A stretch of 64,000 nt of DNA. Source: Bacteroidales bacterium (lineage in GTDB: Bacteria > Bacteroidota > Bacteroidia > Bacteroidales > Paludibacteraceae). The notes beneath the pieces were generated by a model that worked only from the letters and a program-made list of their open reading frames with translations, did not search any database and was not told the DNA's origin. The stretch is from assembly GCA_015061115.1 (NCBI GenBank), contig SUXE01000014.1:1-64000 (forward strand), written 5' to 3'. The position numbers were made by a program, and so were the translations under genes. This document shows, in pieces, positions 19,206 to 28,531 of the stretch; position 1 is the stretch's first letter, and each line of letters begins with the position of its first letter.

Positions 19206-20410
19206 GACAATATTATTCTTACACTCCTTTCTATATAGCCAAGGATCTTATCCATCTCTTCTCTTGTTTCAGCACGAAGGAATAATGTTCCAAGAGATGT
19301 ATTAGCCCCAGAGAAAGGAACTATTTTATCTCCGTCATTCACAATGAAACCTTTGTCCTTGATATACTTTTTCTCAAATTCAGGATCTATCTCCACTGAC
19401 TCTAATGTTCCTTCTTTGTCAGAATGTACAATATAGTTGCACCATACGCCATCATAAACAGGAGATGATATTTCATCTAATGGCAATGACAATGCTTTAC
19501 ATATTTCTGCACGAATCAACGACTGACCTGTAGCCATATCCTGAAGTTCCGCAATACGGTTGCCTCCACCACGAGGAGAGACCTCCATTATATAAGCTTT
19601 CCCATTGCTACAAACACGGGATTCTACATTATAAATTCCTGTCTTCATACCAAGGAGAGAAACTAATCGCTGTAGTTGGTTTGTCAAGTCATCCTGATAT
19701 TCCTGCTCCATAGTTGCAGGCCAAATCTCTATAGCGGGAGTATATGGGTTTGCTGCTTTTGGATCAAAAAGTTGATCTGAATAAGCAGAATAAACCAACT
19801 TGCCATCAACTGTAAAGATATCTGCAGACGACTGTGCTCCAACTTTATCTAGAAAATCCTCAATAATAAAATGTTTTCCAATAGAACAAGAGAGTGCAAA
19901 ATCTATCGCAGACGACAAATTTTCTTTCTTTTCAACTTTTGTAACGCCTTTGCTTCCTGCAGAATCAACAGGTTTTACAATAACAGGCCAATTGAAATAA
20001 TCAACATCCCTTAATGCATCCTCAGCATTCGTATACCCCTTAGCATTCGGACAATTAAAACCATTATCATGAAGGAATTGACGGAATCGAGATTTGTCCT
20101 GAAGAATACAAGCAGCTTCATAAGAACATTGAAAAGGCAATCCCATTTTCTCAGCGACATAAGCAGCAGACACGACTCCTGGGTCAACAGCATGAGAAAG
20201 AATTCCATCAATCTTCAACTTTTGCGCTTTTTTCAAAACAGCATCCTTATCTATAATGCTCACATTGCAATATTCATCAGAATATTTGTGAGCAATGTTA
20301 TCAGGAAGATAATCAGCAGTAATAACATATACTCCCATCTTGTGAGCCTCTTCGATTAAAGGAAGAAGATAGCGTAACCCTCCCAGGAGCATCAGTTTCT
20401 TTTGTGACAT
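19202..20410 (-). CDS. ATP-grasp ligase (carbamoyl-phosphate-synthase-like)
   Basis: 402 aa. N-terminal MLLGGLRYLLPLIEEAHKMG is the pre-ATP-grasp Rossmann-like domain; WPVIVKPVDSAGSKGVTKV is the ATP-binding loop with the catalytic Lys; AYIMEVSPRGGGNRIAELQ carries the Mg-binding E and N. ATP-grasp enzymes form amide or thioester bonds via acyl phosphates. With the aminotransferase upstream (3-bp gap) and the adenylating enzyme downstream (4-bp overlap), it probably joins an amino acid or other carboxylate to an amino sugar. Substrate unknown. Confidence 0.85.
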   Translation of the reverse strand: MSQKKLMLLGGLRYLLPLIEEAHKMGVYVITADYLPDNIAHKYSDEYCNVSIIDKDAVLKKAQKLKIDGILSHAVDPGVVSAAYVAEKMGLPFQCSYEAACILQDKSRFRQFLHDNGFNCPNAKGYTNAEDALRDVDYFNWPVIVKPVDSAGSKGVTKVEKKENLSSAIDFALSCSIGKHFIIEDFLDKVGAQSSADIFTVDGKLVYSAYSDQLFDPKAANPYTPAIEIWPATMEQEYQDDLTNQLQRLVSLLGMKTGIYNVESRVCSNGKAYIMEVSPRGGGNRIAELQDMATGQSLIRAEICKALSLPLDEISSPVYDGVWCNYIVHSDKEGTLESVEIDPEFEKKYIKDKGFIVNDGDKIVPFSGANTSLGTLFLRAETREEMDKILGYIERSVRIILS

Positions 20411-20413
20411 AAT

Positions 20414-21541
20414 TTACTTTACGATTAGGTCAAGTGTTCTATTTATATCATCTTCAGAAAGTATATGATGCATAGGCAAACAAATCACACTATCCGCCAT
20501 CTTATGTGCTACTGGAAGATTTGATTTTTCTGCACCGGGAGATCCTTTATATGTGTCAAAGTCCGTAATAAGAGGATAAAAATATCTTCGTCCTAATACG
20601 TTTGCAGTCTTCATTTTCGCATACAAATCATCACGTGTCATTCCATACTCATCTGCGTCAATGAACATCGGCATATACGCATAATTATAATGAAGAGTAT
20701 CGTTTTCAAAAGTATCCTTAAGATATGGATAGAAAGAGATTCCTTTTACATCCTTAAGTGCTTCATAATAAGTTTTTGCCACTTTTTTTCTGGCTGCGAT
20801 AGCTGAATCCACCTGCTTTAAATTTAGAAGACCGTATGCAGCACGCATCTCATCCATCTTACTATTGATGCCAGGTGCGACAACTGTGGTCTCTCCATGG
20901 AAGCCAAAGTTTTTAAGATCGTCAATACGACGTTTTGTTTCTTCATCTTTCATTATCATCGCACCTCCTTCGATCGTATTATATACCTTAGTAGCGTGGA
21001 AAGAAAGAGTACTCATATCACCAGCAGTCAAAACACTTACTCCGTCTTCTTTTACTCCAAAAACATGAGCCGCATCATAAATGACTTTCAAGCCGTAAGT
21101 GTTAGCTATTTTCTGAATACGCTTTGTATCACACGGCTTACCATAAACATGGACTGGCATTATAGCAGTCGTTTTTGGAGTAATAGCAGCTTCTATTTTG
21201 TCAGGATCAATATTTCCAGTATTGGGATCAACATCAACAAAAACCGGTTTGCATCCATTCCACCAAATAGAATGTGTTGTGGCGACAAAAGTATATGGTG
21301 TTGTTATAACCTCTCCCGTAATTCGTAAAGCCTGAAGCGCAGTCAAAAGAGGTAATGTTCCGTTTGTGAAAAGAGACAAGTAAGGAACGCCAAGATATTC
21401 TGCAAGTTCCTTTTCCAACTGTTTATGAAACTGACCATTATTTGTAATCCACTTTGAATCCCAAATCTGCTTCAAAAGTCCATAAAACTCATCTAGATTA
21501 GGCAGTAAAGGACTAGTTACTGTAATAAGTTTATTGTCCAT
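20414..21541 (-). CDS. DegT/DnrJ/EryC1/StrS-family sugar aminotransferase
   Basis: 375 aa. PLP enzyme: Lys185 in SFHATKVYNTIEGGAM is the Schiff-base lysine, Asp156 in VIYDAAHVFG binds the pyridine nitrogen, and TNGTLPLLTALQAL binds phosphate. It converts a keto group of an NDP-sugar to an amine using glutamate. Together with the flippase start 6 bp away it lies in one operon. It could supply the 3-amino step for the WlbA/WlbB pair at 35632-37258, or an amino sugar for the adjacent ATP-grasp ligase. Confidence 0.9.
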   Translation of the reverse strand: MDNKLITVTSPLLPNLDEFYGLLKQIWDSKWITNNGQFHKQLEKELAEYLGVPYLSLFTNGTLPLLTALQALRITGEVITTPYTFVATTHSIWWNGCKPVFVDVDPNTGNIDPDKIEAAITPKTTAIMPVHVYGKPCDTKRIQKIANTYGLKVIYDAAHVFGVKEDGVSVLTAGDMSTLSFHATKVYNTIEGGAMIMKDEETKRRIDDLKNFGFHGETTVVAPGINSKMDEMRAAYGLLNLKQVDSAIAARKKVAKTYYEALKDVKGISFYPYLKDTFENDTLHYNYAYMPMFIDADEYGMTRDDLYAKMKTANVLGRRYFYPLITDFDTYKGSPGAEKSNLPVAHKMADSVICLPMHHILSEDDINRTLDLIVK

Positions 21542-21547
21542 TTATTA

Positions 21548-23005
21548 TTATTTTCTTTTTATTTTATTGATTATAGGCATCGCAATACCTTTTATTTCAA
21601 GATATTCTGGCATCTGACTCTTTTCACATATAGTTAGCACAATAATCGCTCCAACTAAAATCTGCAAAGGCAACAGTACAAACGCATTTAATGGAATAAA
21701 CTGCATTGCAAAAACTGGTATTGCCATCACTATTGCAACCTTTAATGAAGGCAAAATATCTTTAACCTGTTCCTTGATTCCATAATTTAGGAATGGACCA
21801 GAATAATAAGCATTCAGATAATAACAGATACAGCTAGTCACAAGGCTTCCTAACACCATCAAATAAATATCAACAAAAATGCCTAAAAGGATTGGTCCTA
21901 TTGCTATAATTTTCTTTATTATTTCAAGTTTCAAAAAAAGATCACTTCTACCCTGCACCTGCAGCATATTCAAATTAATCGCATGCAATGGGTAAAGAGC
22001 TCCGTAAACACATATAATCTGAAGAAAACCAACGCATCCAAGCCATTTTTCCCCAATTAGAACAATAACCATTGATTTAGCTACAGCCGCCATTCCATAC
22101 ATTAAAACAAATGTAGGAAGCATTGTTGTCTTAATGACACGCTTGTATGCCTCACGTAAACGGTCTCGGTCATCCTGAATACTACTCAAAACAGGATAAC
22201 TGACACGCTGGATTATACTTGTCAAATTACTACTAAACAATTGACTAAACTGTTTAGCTCGTGTATATAAACCTAAAGTCGCGGGAGAATAACATTTTCC
22301 AACCACAACCTGATATATCTCCTTCCATGTAGTATCTATCAGTCCACTGACTAGCAATTTCCACCCGAAAGACCACATTTCAGCAAAACTCTCTCTACTA
22401 AATATCAATTTTGGCATCCATCTATTGAATATCCAAAAAAAAGCAGTGGTAGTCAATTGCAAAGAAATTTGTTGTCCGACAAGAGCCCATACACCATATT
22501 CCATATATGCCATTGCTATACCTATCACACCACTGGATAGTGACGCTATAAAAGTGACTTTGGCTTGAGTTTTGAAATCAATGTTCTTTGTTGTTCGTGC
22601 TTTTTGTACAATACATAAAGCATTTATTACAACCACACAAGACATCACCTGTGTTAAAGATACCAGTTCTTCTCGTTCAAAAAAATTCGCAATCGGACCG
22701 GCACATAAATATAGTGCCAACGCCATAAAAACAGATAAAACAAGATTGGTATAAAAAACAGTACTGTAATCTATATCTGTAATATCTTTCTTCCTTATTA
22801 GCGCATTTGTGAATCCACCATCCACAATAGCATTAAAAACAGAAATAAAAATGGTCAAGATACCAATCAATCCGTATTCATCCGGAGAAAGGAGTCGTGC
22901 TAATATAATACTTACGATGAATGTGACTCCCATCTTTGTCACATTATCCAAAGCACTCCACCCTAGCCCCTTTACGGTTTTTGACTTCAATGATTGATCC
23001 GTCAT
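21548..23005 (-). CDS. wzx: Oligosaccharide flippase, Wzx (MOP superfamily, WzxC-like)
   Basis: 485 aa with about twelve to fourteen transmembrane helices. The start TVKGLGWSALDNVTKMGVTFIVSIILARLLSPDEYGLIG is the conserved opening of polysaccharide_synt/WzxC proteins; FIRKKD-type loop NALIRKKDITDIDYSTVFY follows. It moves undecaprenyl-pyrophosphate-linked repeat units across the inner membrane, handing them to the Wzy polymerase at 13161. It follows a 294-bp gap from the UDP-sugar dehydrogenase gene. Confidence 0.9.
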   Translation of the reverse strand: MTDQSLKSKTVKGLGWSALDNVTKMGVTFIVSIILARLLSPDEYGLIGILTIFISVFNAIVDGGFTNALIRKKDITDIDYSTVFYTNLVLSVFMALALYLCAGPIANFFEREELVSLTQVMSCVVVINALCIVQKARTTKNIDFKTQAKVTFIASLSSGVIGIAMAYMEYGVWALVGQQISLQLTTTAFFWIFNRWMPKLIFSRESFAEMWSFGWKLLVSGLIDTTWKEIYQVVVGKCYSPATLGLYTRAKQFSQLFSSNLTSIIQRVSYPVLSSIQDDRDRLREAYKRVIKTTMLPTFVLMYGMAAVAKSMVIVLIGEKWLGCVGFLQIICVYGALYPLHAINLNMLQVQGRSDLFLKLEIIKKIIAIGPILLGIFVDIYLMVLGSLVTSCICYYLNAYYSGPFLNYGIKEQVKDILPSLKVAIVMAIPVFAMQFIPLNAFVLLPLQILVGAIIVLTICEKSQMPEYLEIKGIAMPIINKIKRK

Positions 23006-23299
23006 TTGTGATTTTCAATAAACTAATCCAAATTAAGATTACCTCTCTATCAGCTTTAAAAGATATTGCCAGCAAACACAAGACAAACTCTATCATCACC
23101 AAAGCTTTCTGTTATTTTTTTCCTATCTTTCTTCTTCGTTTTGCATCGTACTTAACACGAAAGACATCACTCTTTGCAAAATAACAATCATCGCACCAGA
23201 TGATATTTGTCTGAAATAAATCTTGTTTTCTTACAAAAGCATTTAAAAATCCGCTGTTTGTGTTGACTTAATTATTAAAGAATTTGCTAAAATTCATCA

Positions 23300-24610
23300 T
23301 CACAACCTTCCGTCCACCTCTTCTCTATTCCAAACTCCTTTCACATCGTAAACGACGCTGCTCGGATTCTTTTTTAAATTGATGACGGAAATGTTCTTGA
23401 ATTCATCATGTGCCACAGCCAGCACAACCGCATCGTATTTTGCTGATGGAATTACTTTATTGAGTGAAATTCCATATATCGACCTTACTTTGTCTGCATC
23501 AGCATGAGGGTCACAAACAGTGATGTTGGAGGTATATTCTGTTAAAGTATGGAATATATCTGCCACCTTCGTGTTGCGTATGTCTGGACAATTCTCTTTG
23601 AATGTAAACCCTAAGATTAGAATGCTCGCGTCTTTCACAAGCACGCCTTTCTTATTCATACATTTCACAACCTGGTTAGCGACATAATCACCCATACCGT
23701 CATTTAGCTTTCTCGCGTCGTACATCACACGAGGCATCACTCCATACACCTGGGCTTTCTGTATCAAATAATATGGGTCGACACTGATGCAATGACCACC
23801 TACAAGTCCGGGATTCAATTTCACAAAATTCCACTTTGTAGACGCAGCGTCTATCACATCATGGGTGTCTATACCCATAGCATTGCATATCTTAGCCAAC
23901 TCATTGAAAAATGCAATGTTAACGTCACGCTGGGTATTTTCAATTATCTTGGAAGCCTCAGCCACCTTGATACTTGGAGCTTTATGTGTGCCGTTAATCA
24001 GCACTTGATTATATATTCCGTCTACAATATCAGCGATTTCAGAAGTAGATCCTGATGTCACTTTTTTTATTGTTTCGACGGTATGATTCTTGTCTCCGGG
24101 ATTGATTCTCTCCGGCGAATATCCGGCAAAGAAATCAACATTGTATTTCAATCCGCTTACCTTTTCTACAATAGGAATACACTCTTCTTCTGTCATTCCC
24201 GGGTAAACAGTTGATTCATACACAACTATATCATTTTTGCCAATCACACGTCCGACTACCCGACTCGCCTCCTGCAACGGTTTTAGATCAGGACGATTGT
24301 TTTCATCTATAGGTGTCGGCACAGCAACAATGTAGAAATTGCAATCCGAAATATCCTTCTCTTCAGTAGTGCAACGGAATCCGTGATTCGCAATCGCGTC
24401 TTCAAGCTGTTGTTTGTCGACCTCTTTTGTTGAATCCTCACAATTCATCAAAGCATCAACCCTTCTCTTATCGACATCGAAACCAATTGTTCTAAACTTT
24501 GTCGAAAAAAGACGTGCAAGAGGAAGGCCCACATAACCTAAGCCGATCACACATATTTTATATTGATTTGTACTTTTCAAACCGACAGATATTTTAATTA
24601 TTTTAGACAC
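23300..24610 (-). CDS. UDP-N-acetylhexosamine dehydrogenase (WbpO/TviB/WecC family)
   Basis: 436 aa if the GTG at 24610 is used; a TTG at 24580 (giving KSTNQYKICVIGLGYVG) is a strong alternative because homologues begin there and the conserved leader hairpin ends next to 24610. GLGYVGLPLA is the NAD-binding motif, VPTPIDENNRPDL the conserved linker, and GGHCISVDPYY carries the catalytic Cys. The enzyme oxidises the C6 hydroxyl of UDP-GlcNAc/GalNAc to a carboxylate, giving a uronic acid for the polymer and potentially the substrate of the WlbA-like oxidase at 36221. Confidence 0.9.
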   Translation of the reverse strand: MSKIIKISVGLKSTNQYKICVIGLGYVGLPLARLFSTKFRTIGFDVDKRRVDALMNCEDSTKEVDKQQLEDAIANHGFRCTTEEKDISDCNFYIVAVPTPIDENNRPDLKPLQEASRVVGRVIGKNDIVVYESTVYPGMTEEECIPIVEKVSGLKYNVDFFAGYSPERINPGDKNHTVETIKKVTSGSTSEIADIVDGIYNQVLINGTHKAPSIKVAEASKIIENTQRDVNIAFFNELAKICNAMGIDTHDVIDAASTKWNFVKLNPGLVGGHCISVDPYYLIQKAQVYGVMPRVMYDARKLNDGMGDYVANQVVKCMNKKGVLVKDASILILGFTFKENCPDIRNTKVADIFHTLTEYTSNITVCDPHADADKVRSIYGISLNKVIPSAKYDAVVLAVAHDEFKNISVINLKKNPSSVVYDVKGVWNREEVDGRL

Positions 24611-24612
24611 AA

Positions 24613-24662
24613 GACACTAGGGCTCAAAATCTTACAAAAATAATGAGTCACACGCATAGTAT
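24613..24662 (-). promoter_or_regulatory. Conserved leader hairpin, copy B (upstream of UDP-sugar dehydrogenase)
   Basis: On the minus strand an imperfect hairpin closed by ACTA/TAGT with an inner CTCA/TGAG pair, around the conserved ACTCATTATTTTT sequence. It lies about 70-118 nt downstream of the predicted transcription start, and the same element lies at the same distance in the legB leader at 33884-33930. A recognition element for the NusG-like protein encoded at 34086 is the leading idea (inference). Confidence 0.55.
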
Positions 24663-24738
24663 ACTAAAATCATAGAGGATTATATCCCTTTTGTGCAAAA
24701 AATTAAATTTTCGTCTAAGAAATGACAGAAAAACATTG

Positions 24739-24770
24739 CAAAGTTAACAAAAAAGCCCATTGGGGACAAA
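24739..24770 (-). promoter_or_regulatory. Bacteroidetes promoter of the UDP-sugar dehydrogenase unit
   Basis: Minus strand: TTTG (24767-24770), 20-nt spacer, TAACTTTG (24739-24746), a full consensus match. The spacer holds CCCAATGGGC followed by six T, a terminator-like short hairpin that may end the preceding nonulosonate operon (last gene stops at 24838). Confidence 0.75.
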
Positions 24771-24837
24771 ACAAAAGCCAAAAAATATAGAACGCCAACA
24801 TCGGATGTTCATATCTGCCCGAAATGTATTTTAATCT

Positions 24838-25869
24838 TTACAAATGTTTCACAAAATCCAACGCTTTTTGATATTCTGTCGGAGTCCCGATATCCAGCCA
24901 AGTACCATTCAAAGGATAACGAATCACCTTCTTATTCTTTGATATAAGCTTATCTATCAAATCTGTGGCATTAAAGAATTCATTATCTGGTATTTCCTCA
25001 AGAGTATTCTTCTTAATCAAATAAATGCCAGCATTGGCATAATAATTGTATTTTGGTTTTTCTTGTAACCCCTTGATATTTATACCGTCAAGATCCAAAA
25101 TGCCATATGGTATACTCACATTATATGGAACAGCCGCAACTGACATATCTGCTTCATTTGACTGGAAATGAAGGAAGAAATCCTCATAATCTATATTTGT
25201 GAACAGATCTGAATTCATCACCAACACCGTATCATTGCAAAAGGTGTCGACAAACTTAATGCTGCCAATTGTTCCAAGGAATTTCGGCTCTCTGAATGTT
25301 CTGATCTGCACACCATTACGAGGCTTCGCATAATGATCTGTTATCTGCTCACCCAAATAATTGACTGTCACATTGATATGATCAACACCATATGAAATCA
25401 ATCGATCAACATTGTGGTCTATTATACATTTATCCCCGACCAACAGCAATGGCTTTGGGGTTTTCTCAGTCAAAGGCCGAAGTCGTTCTCCTTTACCGCC
25501 TGCCATCAAAACGGCATCTATCGGCAGATGGGACTTATACTTTCGAAGATTAATAACATCCACTATATGATTGGATTCATCCAAAATAGGGATAAAGAAT
25601 ATTCTTGACTCACGGAACTCTTTTAGACAACAGACATCATACTCAGATTTCTTGATAAACCTGAAATTGCGATGCATGATGGTGCTCACCGGATCGTCCA
25701 ATTGAGCCCCTGAGATCAATCCTCTACGTATATCGCCATCCGTGAGTGAACCGACCATTTGCTCAGTTCCATTTATAACCAGCAAAGACAAGGTATCATA
25801 TGCTATATTATTTAATGCGACTAAAGCTTCTTTTATTGAAGATGTTTCTTGTATAAGATACCTTTTCAT
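24838..25869 (-). CDS. ptmE: CBS-domain sugar-1-phosphate nucleotidyltransferase, PtmE-like
   Basis: 343 aa. Residues 1-115 hold two CBS motifs (LLVINGTEQMVGSLTDGDIRRGL and FFIPILDESNHIVDVIN); residues ~117-343 are a nucleotidyltransferase with VLMAGGKGERLRPLTEKTPKPLL and DLFTNIDY (Mg site). The CBS-plus-transferase order matches Campylobacter PtmE, which makes GDP-glucosamine for legionaminic acid. Its presence suggests that this pathway runs on GDP- rather than UDP-linked intermediates (established for Campylobacter, inferred here). Last gene of the nonulosonate operon; 3-bp gap after the CMP-sugar synthetase gene. Confidence 0.85.
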   Translation of the reverse strand: MKRYLIQETSSIKEALVALNNIAYDTLSLLVINGTEQMVGSLTDGDIRRGLISGAQLDDPVSTIMHRNFRFIKKSEYDVCCLKEFRESRIFFIPILDESNHIVDVINLRKYKSHLPIDAVLMAGGKGERLRPLTEKTPKPLLLVGDKCIIDHNVDRLISYGVDHINVTVNYLGEQITDHYAKPRNGVQIRTFREPKFLGTIGSIKFVDTFCNDTVLVMNSDLFTNIDYEDFFLHFQSNEADMSVAAVPYNVSIPYGILDLDGINIKGLQEKPKYNYYANAGIYLIKKNTLEEIPDNEFFNATDLIDKLISKNKKVIRYPLNGTWLDIGTPTEYQKALDFVKHL

Positions 25870-25872
25870 ATA

Positions 25873-26595
25873 TTACAGCATAAAATCAAGTTTATTGTTT
25901 TCCAACAGGAATGAGATAATCTCAAAATCAATCGGATGATCAAGGTCAAAGCATGTGTGGTTCATAAGATAGATAAGAGAACGATCTGTGATGGCTCCCT
26001 TATATCCAAGATCGAAGAATTCTCTACGGTATATATAGAAAGAAGCGTTAAGGTCGTATACCTTTGGAGCGGACTGGCGAGTAAGGATAGTTCCAGCATC
26101 TTTCACTTTGTTATAGTAACCATTCTCCTTTCGCTCTACCTGATTGAAGTATGGGCTTCTCCCTGGCTCACTCACGGAAAAAAGATTGACAGCATTCGGG
26201 TCGGCCTCCATCAGTTTGAACGCCTCCTCTATGTCTTCTATCGTACGAAGCGGAGATGTGACATCCATATCCAACACATAATCGTACTTGATTCCTTTTG
26301 AATTCTCTGTATAAAGCACAACATCTTTGATGGCATCTATCTTTCCGACGGAATCACCTCCAAGTGAAGCCGGACGCTTATATTCTGAATGGAGGCCACA
26401 CTCCTCCGCGACACGGATAATCTCGTCGGAATCCGTAGAAAGCGCGATTTCCACATTTCCATGTTTCTCTTGGAAACGTTTTGCGATATCAATTGTGTAT
26501 CCGATAAGTGGTTTTCCATTTAGAATCTTTATGTTCTTACCGGGAATTCCCTTTGAGCCACCACGGGCACAAATTGTAATAAGTATATTATTCAT
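25873..26595 (-). CDS. legF: CMP-nonulosonate (legionaminate/neuraminate) cytidylyltransferase
   Basis: 240 aa. ILITICARGGSKGIPGKNIK is the CTP-binding signature of CMP-sialic/legionaminic/pseudaminic acid synthetases, followed by VEIALSTDSDEIIRVA and VLDMDVTSPLRTIEDIE (metal site). It activates the free nonulosonic acid as a CMP-sugar for glycosyltransfer. The position next to a PtmE-like gene and LegB/LegC supports legionaminic acid; the same fold serves NeuA, so neuraminate or a derivative remains possible. Confidence 0.9.
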   Translation of the reverse strand: MNNILITICARGGSKGIPGKNIKILNGKPLIGYTIDIAKRFQEKHGNVEIALSTDSDEIIRVAEECGLHSEYKRPASLGGDSVGKIDAIKDVVLYTENSKGIKYDYVLDMDVTSPLRTIEDIEEAFKLMEADPNAVNLFSVSEPGRSPYFNQVERKENGYYNKVKDAGTILTRQSAPKVYDLNASFYIYRREFFDLGYKGAITDRSLIYLMNHTCFDLDHPIDFEIISFLLENNKLDFML

Positions 26596-26608
26596 AACAA
26601 GTCTATAT

Positions 26609-27556
26609 CTATATTATCGATTTTGTAAGTTTCAACACTTTTATGCCATGTTCTACATTACTGTCGTTCTCTATGCGGTCTTCAACTATATCGAAAAAAT
26701 GCATGATCTCCGCCATCTGGAACATATTGCGCTCCGCAGACACATTCACGATTTTTCCTGCCTTCAAATATTTGATTGTTCCAGCAATAAGATCACACTG
26801 TATTGTATCGTCATGTGTAAAAATTTCTAAAGTGCGCTGTGTGTTACGACCGAAATAATCCAGATGCAGTTCAAATGTCATTTGATTATTCTTAGCCACA
26901 TATAAAGCTGTATCACTGCTGTCTATCTCCAGATTGGAAAACCGTCCGACTATACCATAACAATCTGTAGGCATTCCGAATATCCAAGTGAGGTAATCCC
27001 ATTCGTGGATAAGGTCGATGTCGACACCTCCACCAAGAGAAGCATGCGCGCTATATGTCTGACGATAATCCTGTCCCTGACGCCAATCAGGAAGATAACT
27101 TGATGACATTGCGCGGACAGAAATGACCTTTGAAAGATCTACATTCTGTTTGACATACTGCAGTACAGGATTGTAGTGAAGCGGACAAGCCACGTATGAT
27201 GGTATTTCATCAAGCATTGACACAACATCCGCATCCACGTCAAAATCACGGAACACAGGTTTCTCAATAAAAAAAGCCTTTGTGTATGGACGAAATTTGA
27301 CAGCCGTTTCCAGATGCATGGATGTAGGATTGGTAATAAATACCATATCATAATTGTCCTGCACAGGATTCTCATACAAATACTGATTGGATACCAATGC
27401 CACAACATCTGCAGGAAGTTCTCGGTTCATAGAACTTCTATAAAGGTCGACGGTACATTTGCCACCCTTGGATTTGATGAGATCGCAAACATTGCCAAGA
27501 TGGCGTTTGCCAATAGATCCCATGCCTACGAAGGCTATTTTGTAATGTTTCTTCAT
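26609..27556 (-). CDS. Gfo/Idh/MocA-family NAD(P)-dependent oxidoreductase 1 of nonulosonate operon
   Basis: 315 aa. KIAFVGMGSIGKRHLGNV is the Rossmann GxGxxG; DMVFITNPTSMHLETA and AFFIEKPVF give the conserved N-P-x-x-x-H and EKP motifs; LGGGVDIDLIHEWDYLTWIFG carries the catalytic-region aspartate and histidine. It oxidises or reduces a sugar intermediate. Overlaps the second oxidoreductase gene by 4 bp. Paired Gfo/Idh/MocA genes recur in legionaminic-acid loci; their precise step is not established from sequence. Confidence 0.85.
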   Translation of the reverse strand: MKKHYKIAFVGMGSIGKRHLGNVCDLIKSKGGKCTVDLYRSSMNRELPADVVALVSNQYLYENPVQDNYDMVFITNPTSMHLETAVKFRPYTKAFFIEKPVFRDFDVDADVVSMLDEIPSYVACPLHYNPVLQYVKQNVDLSKVISVRAMSSSYLPDWRQGQDYRQTYSAHASLGGGVDIDLIHEWDYLTWIFGMPTDCYGIVGRFSNLEIDSSDTALYVAKNNQMTFELHLDYFGRNTQRTLEIFTHDDTIQCDLIAGTIKYLKAGKIVNVSAERNMFQMAEIMHFFDIVEDRIENDSNVEHGIKVLKLTKSII

Positions 27557-28530
27557 GCTTCGATTTTGTCTATCCAGTCAAGGACGACTTTGTCTTTTTC
27601 GAAATTCCACGCCGGCTGGTATTCCTTGTCCTCAATCTGTCTGAGATATGAGTTCAACTCTTCACGATATGGATTCTCTGTGATAAACGCCGCATATCCG
27701 TCAACATGCTCTGATGCGTCAGTGAAGGATATATTTATATCCTGCTTGTTTTCAATATCAAACTGGATAAGAGAATCAGCTGTGCCATTCCACGAAAGCT
27801 GAAGTGATTCTCCATAAACATCAATGTGGCGGTATGGCTTGCGGGCAACCACGTCTACAGCAAACACTCCTTTTGCACCCGACTCATGCTGAATCATTAC
27901 AAAATAATTGTCGTTGTACTGAATGTTAAGTTCTGTATTTTTGCTCTTCATAACCTTAACATCCCTGATTGCTCCAAAAGCAGTCACAATCCAAGGAAGG
28001 TCGATCGCCATAATCTCACGGCATCCATTAGTCTTCGGATTTCCGATGAAATAGCTGTTGTAGCTTTCCCACGGATGCCAGTCGGGAAGATACTGGCCCA
28101 CATGATAAATATAATTGAGAGGACATTTTGCCTCATGGACCTTCTCTATAATTGTCTGAGTCTCTTTGCGATAGAGGAATGTAGACGAAAGGAAAAGGAC
28201 CTTACCTTTCGTTTTCGCCAAAGCGATGTTCTCATCATAACCATCCGTGACGAGATTTATTTCTGTAAAGACGTGAAGATTGTGATTCAGACAATCCTTT
28301 ATGATGTTTGCATGGGAAAGAGGTGATGTACAGACAATAGCGGCTTCAATATCCTGATTCTTACACGCTTCATCTATACTGCTGTAACATTCTATGCCAA
28401 ACTTTTCCTTAACCTCCGCACAACGAGACTCCTGAGAATCTATTCCAAAGAGTTCGACATCATTGCGTTCACTGATCAAACGGATTCTACGTTTGCCCAT
28501 AGATCCGAGTCCGATAACGATTATCTTCAT
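27553..28530 (-). CDS. Gfo/Idh/MocA-family oxidoreductase 2 of nonulosonate operon
   Basis: 325 aa. IIVIGLGSMGKRRIRLISER is the dinucleotide-binding motif; AAIVCTSPLSHANIIKDCL and VFTEINLV replace the usual EKP with TEIN, so the typical catalytic lysine is absent. C-terminal half has GCREIMAIDLPWIVTAFG. It is paralogous to the gene immediately downstream. The missing lysine suggests a different reaction or a non-catalytic partner role, perhaps forming a hetero-oligomer with its neighbour. Confidence 0.82.
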   Translation of the reverse strand: MKIIVIGLGSMGKRRIRLISERNDVELFGIDSQESRCAEVKEKFGIECYSSIDEACKNQDIEAAIVCTSPLSHANIIKDCLNHNLHVFTEINLVTDGYDENIALAKTKGKVLFLSSTFLYRKETQTIIEKVHEAKCPLNYIYHVGQYLPDWHPWESYNSYFIGNPKTNGCREIMAIDLPWIVTAFGAIRDVKVMKSKNTELNIQYNDNYFVMIQHESGAKGVFAVDVVARKPYRHIDVYGESLQLSWNGTADSLIQFDIENKQDINISFTDASEHVDGYAAFITENPYREELNSYLRQIEDKEYQPAWNFEKDKVVLDWIDKIEA

Positions 28531-28531
28531 C

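Noticed and set aside
23112-23267. A protein-like minus-strand ORF (TNIIWCDDCYFAKSDV, then FRVKYDAKRRRKIGKK) in the gap before wzx
   Set aside because: It has no ATG, GTG or TTG start and is only 52 codons. The sequence could be a relic of a gene end, but I do not recognise a family and it may be chance.
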